Positions 7,348-9,680 of a stretch of DNA of 9,680 nucleotides are shown in pieces (the stretch's first letter is position 1; every line of letters begins with the position of its first letter). The notes beneath the pieces were generated by a model. The model did not search any database. It saw nothing but the letters and a program-made list of their open reading frames with translations, and had not been told where the DNA came from. The DNA lies in assembly GCA_964353255.1 (NCBI GenBank), contig CAYGVJ010000179.1:1-9680 (forward strand), in the 5' to 3' direction. A program made the position numbers and the translations under genes. Source of the stretch: VFZS01 sp964353255 (lineage in GTDB: Bacteria > Acidobacteriota > Terriglobia > Bryobacterales > Bryobacteraceae).

Positions 7348-7376
7348 ATTCTAGACTAAGGCGAAGACTAAGTCCA
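7348..7376 (-). promoter_or_regulatory. Candidate promoter and operator of the first vapBC-like module
   Basis: The minus strand shows TGGACT (7376-7371), a 17-nt spacer and TAGAAT (7353-7348), 4/6 and 5/6 matches to sigma-70 boxes. Two copies of the 8-mer CTTAGTCT (7372-7365 and 7360-7353) lie 12 bp apart and fill the spacer, touching both boxes. That is where an autorepressing antitoxin would be expected to bind. The predicted start point falls near 7341, the G of the GTG start codon. Confidence 0.5.
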
Positions 7377-7394
7377 GACCGCGCCGAGCCAGGC

Positions 7395-7478
7395 CACGGC
7401 CCGAACAACCCCAGCCCGATGGCGTCCGACGACGCGCGGGCGGCCCCGCTGCCGCCCGCGGGGCGGGTTCTGAGGGCG
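7395..7478 (+). pseudogene. Decayed fragment of the VWFA-family gene, second copy
   Basis: Two collinear blocks match the gene at 5712-6716. Bases 7395-7442 match 6351-6398 at 39 of 48 positions, reading HGPNNPSPMASDDARA against NGPDNASVMAPDDVRA. Bases 7459-7478 are identical over 20 nt to 6702-6721, covering the last codons, the TGA and 5 nt beyond. About 300 bp between the blocks are missing, and the tail is out of frame with the first block. It is a relic, not a gene. It ends 1 bp before the stop of the RelE-like toxin gene on the other strand. Confidence 0.75.
7452..7466 (-). terminator. GC-rich hairpin downstream of the RelE-like toxin gene
   Basis: CCGCCC (7452-7457) and GGGCGG (7461-7466) form a 6-bp stem with a 3-nt loop, 14 bp past the toxin stop at 7480. 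There is no U-run, so intrinsic termination is unproven. The stem may only reflect the base composition of the VWFA relic it lies in. Confidence 0.2.
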
Positions 7479-7479
7479 C

Positions 7480-7830
7480 TCACGGGCTGTCAAGGAAACC
7501 GCGCATCGTCGTCAGGATGGCGTCGGCCCGTCCACCTTGGCGTGCGAGCTCTTCGAGACGCCGGTAGCTGTTCCAGCGGGATTGCGCGGCGCGTTCACCC
7601 AAGCCCACAATCGCCACCGCTCTGCGCTCCGCGTACACTTTGAAGACGACTCGATACTGACGCCAGTGGAAACTGCGAAACTGCTCCAGAGGCGACCTCA
7701 ATTCCGTGGAGTGACGAACCGGATCAACCGCCAGTGTTCCCACGATCGCCTTGCGAAGGGAGTTTCGGACGGCCTTGCGGAGCGCCTTGACATCTCTGAC
7801 CGCGTCGTCCGTGAAGCAGACGGCGAACAC
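7480..7830 (-). CDS. RelE/ParE-superfamily toxin
   Basis: This 116-residue protein has the RelE/ParE pattern: an N-terminal strand VCFTDDAVRDVKAL (4-17), a helix pair (RKAVRNSLRKAIVGTL), and then the conserved strands LRSPLEQFRSFHWRQYRVVFKVYAERRAVAIVGLG (44-78). Arg52, Arg57, Tyr59 and Arg60 are the basic or aromatic residues most likely to matter for RNA binding or cleavage. A C-terminal extension of about 25 residues goes beyond the usual length of around 90. The toxin is either a ribosome-dependent mRNase (RelE) or a gyrase poison (ParE); sequence alone does not decide. The start is GTG, directly abutting the antitoxin TGA, with GGGAG 8 nt upstream (7843-7839). The antitoxin comes first, as in most RelBE or YefM-YoeB loci. 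Confidence 0.8.
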   Translation of the reverse strand: MFAVCFTDDAVRDVKALRKAVRNSLRKAIVGTLAVDPVRHSTELRSPLEQFRSFHWRQYRVVFKVYAERRAVAIVGLGERAAQSRWNSYRRLEELARQGGRADAILTTMRGFLDSP

Positions 7831-8157
7831 TCAGTCCACTCCCAGCGCCTCATCAAGCGAGTGCAGCCTACCGCGCTCCACGTCTTCATCCAGGCCCTTG
7901 GTAGCCCGTAGCAGCCGCCTCAGCAGCTTCCGGTCCTCGAGGATCTCCAGAGTCTCCGTCGCGGCCCTCAGGTTGCGCCAGAGCTCTTCGGCGTAAGCCT
8001 CGTCCAGAACGTACTTCACACCACCGCCGCGGCGAGCGTTGCTGACCACGACCACGGTGCAGCCCCGGGCGCGGCGGAACAGTGCACTCTGCTTCCGCCG
8101 CAACTGTGAGCGGTTTACCTCCACCTTCTCGGGGGACATCAGGGCGTGGGGTGACAT
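7831..8157 (-). CDS. Phd/YefM-like antitoxin of the RelE/ParE-like toxin
   Basis: This protein has 108 residues from the ATG at 8157. The frame stays open to 8343, but GGAGG lies 9 nt before 8157 and the extra upstream residues overlap the VWFA relic, so the short form is chosen. The body reads VEVNRSQLRRKQSALFRRARGCTVVVVSNARRGGGVKYVLD (12-52), like the Phd/YefM DNA-binding fold. A helix ATETLEILEDRKLLRRLL (66-83) and the tail GRLHSLDEALG follow; the tail style is common in antitoxins of RelE-type toxins. It is longer than the typical 80-90 residues. Its TGA is immediately followed by the toxin GTG, so expression is coupled. Family assignment is by motif pattern and position; an unnamed antitoxin class is possible. 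Confidence 0.75.
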   Translation of the reverse strand: MSPHALMSPEKVEVNRSQLRRKQSALFRRARGCTVVVVSNARRGGGVKYVLDEAYAEELWRNLRAATETLEILEDRKLLRRLLRATKGLDEDVERGRLHSLDEALGVD

Positions 8158-8166
8158 CTTGTTGAG

Positions 8167-8171
8167 CCTCC
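8167..8171 (-). promoter_or_regulatory. Ribosome binding site fixing the 8157 start
   Basis: GGAGG on the minus strand lies 9 nt before the ATG at 8157. It decides for this start over the upstream ATGs of the same frame (8343 and others) and the downstream one at 8139, none of which has such a site nearby. Confidence 0.65.
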
Positions 8172-8221
8172 GGCGACAGCCTCGTATTCCCATCGTACAC
8201 CGCGGCAAGGTACCCAGGGAC

Positions 8222-8396
8222 GGCCGCTCCTGAGCAGGGGAACGTCCCCTCGTGATCTCGACCAGCGACGTCAGCACGGACCGCATCCCCAGCGCCGGCT
8301 TCCGCCGCAAGATGACCGTGGAGATCGTCAGCGACATAGGCAAGAAGTACCGCGTACGCGCGCGCCCGGGCTATCGGCCCCGGGGCGGGTTCTGAG
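8222..8396 (+). pseudogene. Decayed fragment of the VWFA-family gene, third copy
   Basis: Bases 8251-8308 match 6428-6485 at 51 of 58 positions, and 8309-8396 match 6630-6717 at 84 of 88. The 144 bp between (48 codons) are deleted exactly in frame. The fragment still reads VISTSDVSTDRIPSAGFRR joined to KMTVEIVSDIGKKYRVRARP and on to the same RPRGGF end and TGA (8393-8395). A weaker stretch, 8222-8243, shares GGCCGCTCC with 6200-6208 followed by scattered matches, so the relic may begin there. It has no start codon context and lacks the VWA core, so it is a pseudogene. The high identity of the tail suggests a fairly recent duplication or a gene-conversion event. Confidence 0.85.
8236..8250. 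repeat. Short inverted repeat at the edge of the VWFA relic
   Basis: AGGGGA (8236-8241), ACG, then TCCCCT (8245-8250) form a perfect 6-bp stem with a 3-nt loop. It ends one base before the strongly matching VWFA block that begins at 8251. Confidence 0.5.
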
Positions 8397-8428
8397 ACTT
8401 GCCCTCCCCCAGTTTTGTGTGGGCGCCA

Positions 8429-8493
8429 GGTGGAATAGGCATTCATGCCTGTGTGCTGCGTGCTCCCCAACAGGCCTGGAGGCCTATTCCACC
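8429..8493. repeat. 65-bp palindromic element with three nested stems (REP/MITE-like)
   Basis: The outer arms GGTGGAATAGGC (8429-8440) and GCCTATTCCACC (8482-8493) are a perfect 12-bp inverted repeat. Inside, AGGCAT-tc-ATGCCT (8437-8450) and AGGCCT-gg-AGGCCT (8472-8485) are each self-complementary, and CCTGT (8448-8452) pairs with ACAGG (8470-8474). The element can fold as one long hairpin or as a cruciform with two side hairpins. Similar GGTGGAATAGGCATTCATGCCTG-type dispersed repeats are, from memory, common in Acidobacteriota and other large environmental genomes. No second copy is present in the window. It lies between the VWFA relic and the third toxin gene and could be non-autonomous mobile DNA, or act as a transcript end. 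Confidence 0.75.
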
Positions 8494-8505
8494 GGTTCGG
8501 GTTTC

Positions 8506-8934
8506 TCAGAGCGGGTCGTGCACGAGCAGGCCGGGCATGGCTGCGAAGCCGGCATCGTGGGTCCAGATCTCGCTGGCCCCGTTTTCAAACGCCGTGAGTG
8601 CGATCTGGAGATCGAAGATCCGTGCACCTGCCACGCGCAGGTCTCCGGCCAGTTGCGCCAGTCTCTCCCAGAAGCCCTCATGCGGCAGCCAGACTGCGGC
8701 CCCGGCTTCGCTGATCAGGGCCTTCAGGAAGGCCCGCGCCTGCCGCGCGGTCGAGGGTCCTCCGGCGCACGCCGGGTGAGTAACCACACTCCAGAACTCC
8801 GTAATGCAGGGCAGGGGGATGCCCCAACCCCGGACATCGCCGCTGGCGGTCTGGATGGCACGGCGGGCGGCGTGGTGCTCCGGCAGGCCGGCCCGATGAG
8901 CATAAATCAGCAGATTCGTGTCAATAGCGATCAT
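8506..8934 (-). CDS. vapC: PIN-domain toxin, second VapC
   Basis: This 142-residue protein has all four PIN acidic positions: Asp5 (IAIDTNLLIYAH), Glu46 (ITEFWSV), Asp108 (RIFDLQIA) and Asp127 (THDAGF). It belongs to the VapC type with an AIDTNLLIYAHR opening, different in sequence from the PIN toxin at 6728-7114, so the two are not recent duplicates. It should cleave RNA when its antitoxin is degraded. The frame extends 6 codons upstream to 8952. The ATG at 8934 is chosen because GGAGG lies 5 nt before it and it overlaps the antitoxin stop as ATGA, the usual vapBC arrangement. Its 3' end is 12 bp from the palindromic element at 8429-8493. Confidence 0.9.
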   Translation of the reverse strand: MIAIDTNLLIYAHRAGLPEHHAARRAIQTASGDVRGWGIPLPCITEFWSVVTHPACAGGPSTARQARAFLKALISEAGAAVWLPHEGFWERLAQLAGDLRVAGARIFDLQIALTAFENGASEIWTHDAGFAAMPGLLVHDPL

Positions 8935-9179
8935 CCGTGCCTCCGCAACCACTGGTGCATCGCTTCGCGGTCCGCGACCTTCAAGCCCGGAGGCAGGCCC
9001 CCTTCGGCCGTCACCCAGCGGATCGCCCGCGGGCGTGGGCCGCGAGGCGGCGCCTTAGGCTTGCGGAGCTCGCGGCGCAGGCCGCGCTCGAAGATCTCGC
9101 GCAGTGTAGCCCTGGTCTCGGCCGCCCGCTTCTTGGCGGCAATCAAGAGCTCGTCGGGCAACTCGATGGTGGTCTTCAT
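8931..9179 (-). CDS. vapB: Ribbon-helix-helix VapB antitoxin
   Basis: This 82-residue protein opens with MKTTIELPDELLIAAKKRA (1-19), continuing with ATLREIFERGLRREL (24-38). That is the ribbon-helix-helix pattern of short VapB antitoxins that bind operator DNA as dimers. The C-terminal half is Pro/Arg-rich and ends in GLPPGLKVADREAMHQWLRRHG, the likely toxin-binding arm. The open frame reaches 9413, but the fold begins at this ATG. A start 4 codons earlier (9191, MGFRMKTT) is the only reasonable alternative; neither has a clear Shine-Dalgarno. It overlaps the second vapC by 4 bp and is its cognate antitoxin. A palindrome at 9188-9207 just upstream is the probable autoregulatory site. Confidence 0.88.
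   Translation of the reverse strand: MKTTIELPDELLIAAKKRAAETRATLREIFERGLRRELRKPKAPPRGPRPRAIRWVTAEGGLPPGLKVADREAMHQWLRRHG
8940..8944 (-). promoter_or_regulatory. Ribosome binding site fixing the second vapC start
   Basis: GGAGG on the minus strand, 5 nt before the ATG at 8934, lies inside the last codons of vapB. It excludes the longer form starting at 8952. Confidence 0.65.
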
Positions 9180-9187
9180 ACGGAAAC

Positions 9188-9207
9188 CCATATTACCATA
9201 GATATGG
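9188..9207. promoter_or_regulatory. Candidate VapB operator upstream of the second vapBC
   Basis: CCATAT (9188-9193) and ATATGG (9202-9207) form an inverted repeat with an 8-nt spacer. A further CCATA (9196-9200) pairs with TATGG (9203-9207) as a tighter 12-bp palindrome. This AT-rich patch lies 9 nt before the vapB ATG in otherwise GC-rich DNA, where RHH antitoxins bind to repress their operon. A minus-strand TAATAT (9195-9190) could be a -10 box, but no matching -35 is clear. Confidence 0.45.
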
Positions 9208-9288
9208 CCCACCCCGCGGTCCGTCACCGTCCCCGATCCGTCCATGGGGAGATGAGGGAAAATAGCTGTTTGGGACAAGAGTCGCAGC

Positions 9289-9680
9289 ATGCCCACGACT
9301 GAGGGCGCCGCCAGCCGCTGGTTCTGGCCGTGTACCGTCGTGTTGCTGGCGGTCATGGGTACGGTCCAGGTAACCTCCGCCCTCCAGGAGAACAACACCT
9401 GGGACGAGGCCATCGATCTCGCGGCCGGCTACGCCCACCTCAAGACCGGCGATTTCCGCATCAACGCCGAGCACGGGGCGCTGGGCAAGCTCCTGACCGC
9501 CCTGCCACTGCTCTGGTTCGATCCCGTCCTGCCTGCGGAATACCCGGGCTGGGACGTGCCCGGGGCGATCGGCTACGGTGGCCGGTTCCTGTACACCAAC
9601 CGCGTTCCCCCCGACACCTTGCTGATGGCCGGCCGGAGCGTGACCATCCTGCTCACCTTGCTGCTCGGGCTGGCGCTGGC
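9289..9680 (+). CDS. GT-C fold glycosyltransferase, family 39-like (5' part, runs off the window)
   Basis: The first 130 codons are seen and there is no stop. Residues 11-28 (WFWPCTVVLLAVMGTVQV) form a first membrane helix. It is followed by NNTWDEAIDLAAGYAHLKTG (35-54), DFRINAEHGALGKLLTALPL (55-74), and a second hydrophobic stretch near 116-130. This is the opening of ArnT/PMT-like transferases that move sugars from polyprenyl phosphates. Asp39-Glu40 sit at the expected acidic site of the first external loop. The usual EHPPL motif here reads EHGAL. The ATG at 9289 is the first start after an in-frame TGA at 9253; the Shine-Dalgarno is poor. It is divergent from the vapBC module by 109 bp. 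The acceptor (lipid A, protein or polymer) cannot be told. Confidence 0.75.
   Translation, partial: MPTTEGAASRWFWPCTVVLLAVMGTVQVTSALQENNTWDEAIDLAAGYAHLKTGDFRINAEHGALGKLLTALPLLWFDPVLPAEYPGWDVPGAIGYGGRFLYTNRVPPDTLLMAGRSVTILLTLLLGLAL

Larger units (their letters stand above)
8158..8505. other. Gene-free stretch between the second and third TA modules
   Basis: No intact gene is seen in these 348 bp. In order, the stretch holds the leader of the antitoxin gene (RBS at 8167-8171), a decayed VWFA fragment (8251-8396, possibly from 8222), a 15-bp inverted repeat (8236-8250), and a 65-bp multi-stem palindromic element (8429-8493). The third toxin stop follows at 8506-8508. Confidence 0.7.

Noticed and set aside
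8419..9201. 260-codon plus-strand frame across vapBC
   Set aside because: Its opening is the translated palindromic element and the rest is antisense to a clear vapB-vapC pair.

Overview
This is a GC-rich bacterial window that most resembles Acidobacteriota of the Bryobacterales/Solibacter type. The main pointer is the gene at 5712-6716, which belongs to the 'VWFA-related Acidobacterial domain' family. A Tat-signal enolase-superfamily enzyme and a DUF6807 ('PmoA') protein fit the same picture. Taxonomy is inferred from gene content only. I see no rRNA, tRNA or CRISPR array.

Layout. (1) 1-216: a short decayed piece of a ComM/YifB Mg-chelatase-like ATPase gene on the minus strand (57-188). (2) 217-2243, minus strand: a two-gene operon of a Tat-exported mandelate racemase/muconate lactonizing enzyme homologue followed by a DUF6807 protein, coupled by an ATGA overlap. 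Processing of a sugar or sugar acid is plausible but unproven. (3) 2312-6716, plus strand: a second two-gene operon, divergent from the first across 68 bp. It holds a 1126-residue secreted protein I do not recognise and a VWFA-related protein whose metal-binding (MIDAS) residues are largely lost. (4) 6728-9179, minus strand: three toxin-antitoxin modules in a row, namely PIN toxin + Phd-like antitoxin, RelE/ParE-like toxin + Phd-like antitoxin, and PIN toxin + ribbon-helix-helix VapB. (5) 9289-end, plus strand: the 5' part of a GT-C/family 39 membrane glycosyltransferase, divergent from the last module.

The most notable structure lies inside region 4. The intact VWFA gene ends just before the first toxin gene. 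Two further decayed copies of its 3' part lie before the second (7395-7478) and third (8251-8396, possibly from 8222) toxin genes. Each toxin gene's 3' end therefore faces a VWFA 3' end or its relic. This suggests a repeated history of duplication or insertion at the VWFA stop codon. A 65-bp three-stem palindromic element (8429-8493) sits at the third junction.

Many long reading frames lie antisense to the real genes because of the high GC; they were rejected. No claim here was tested by database search.
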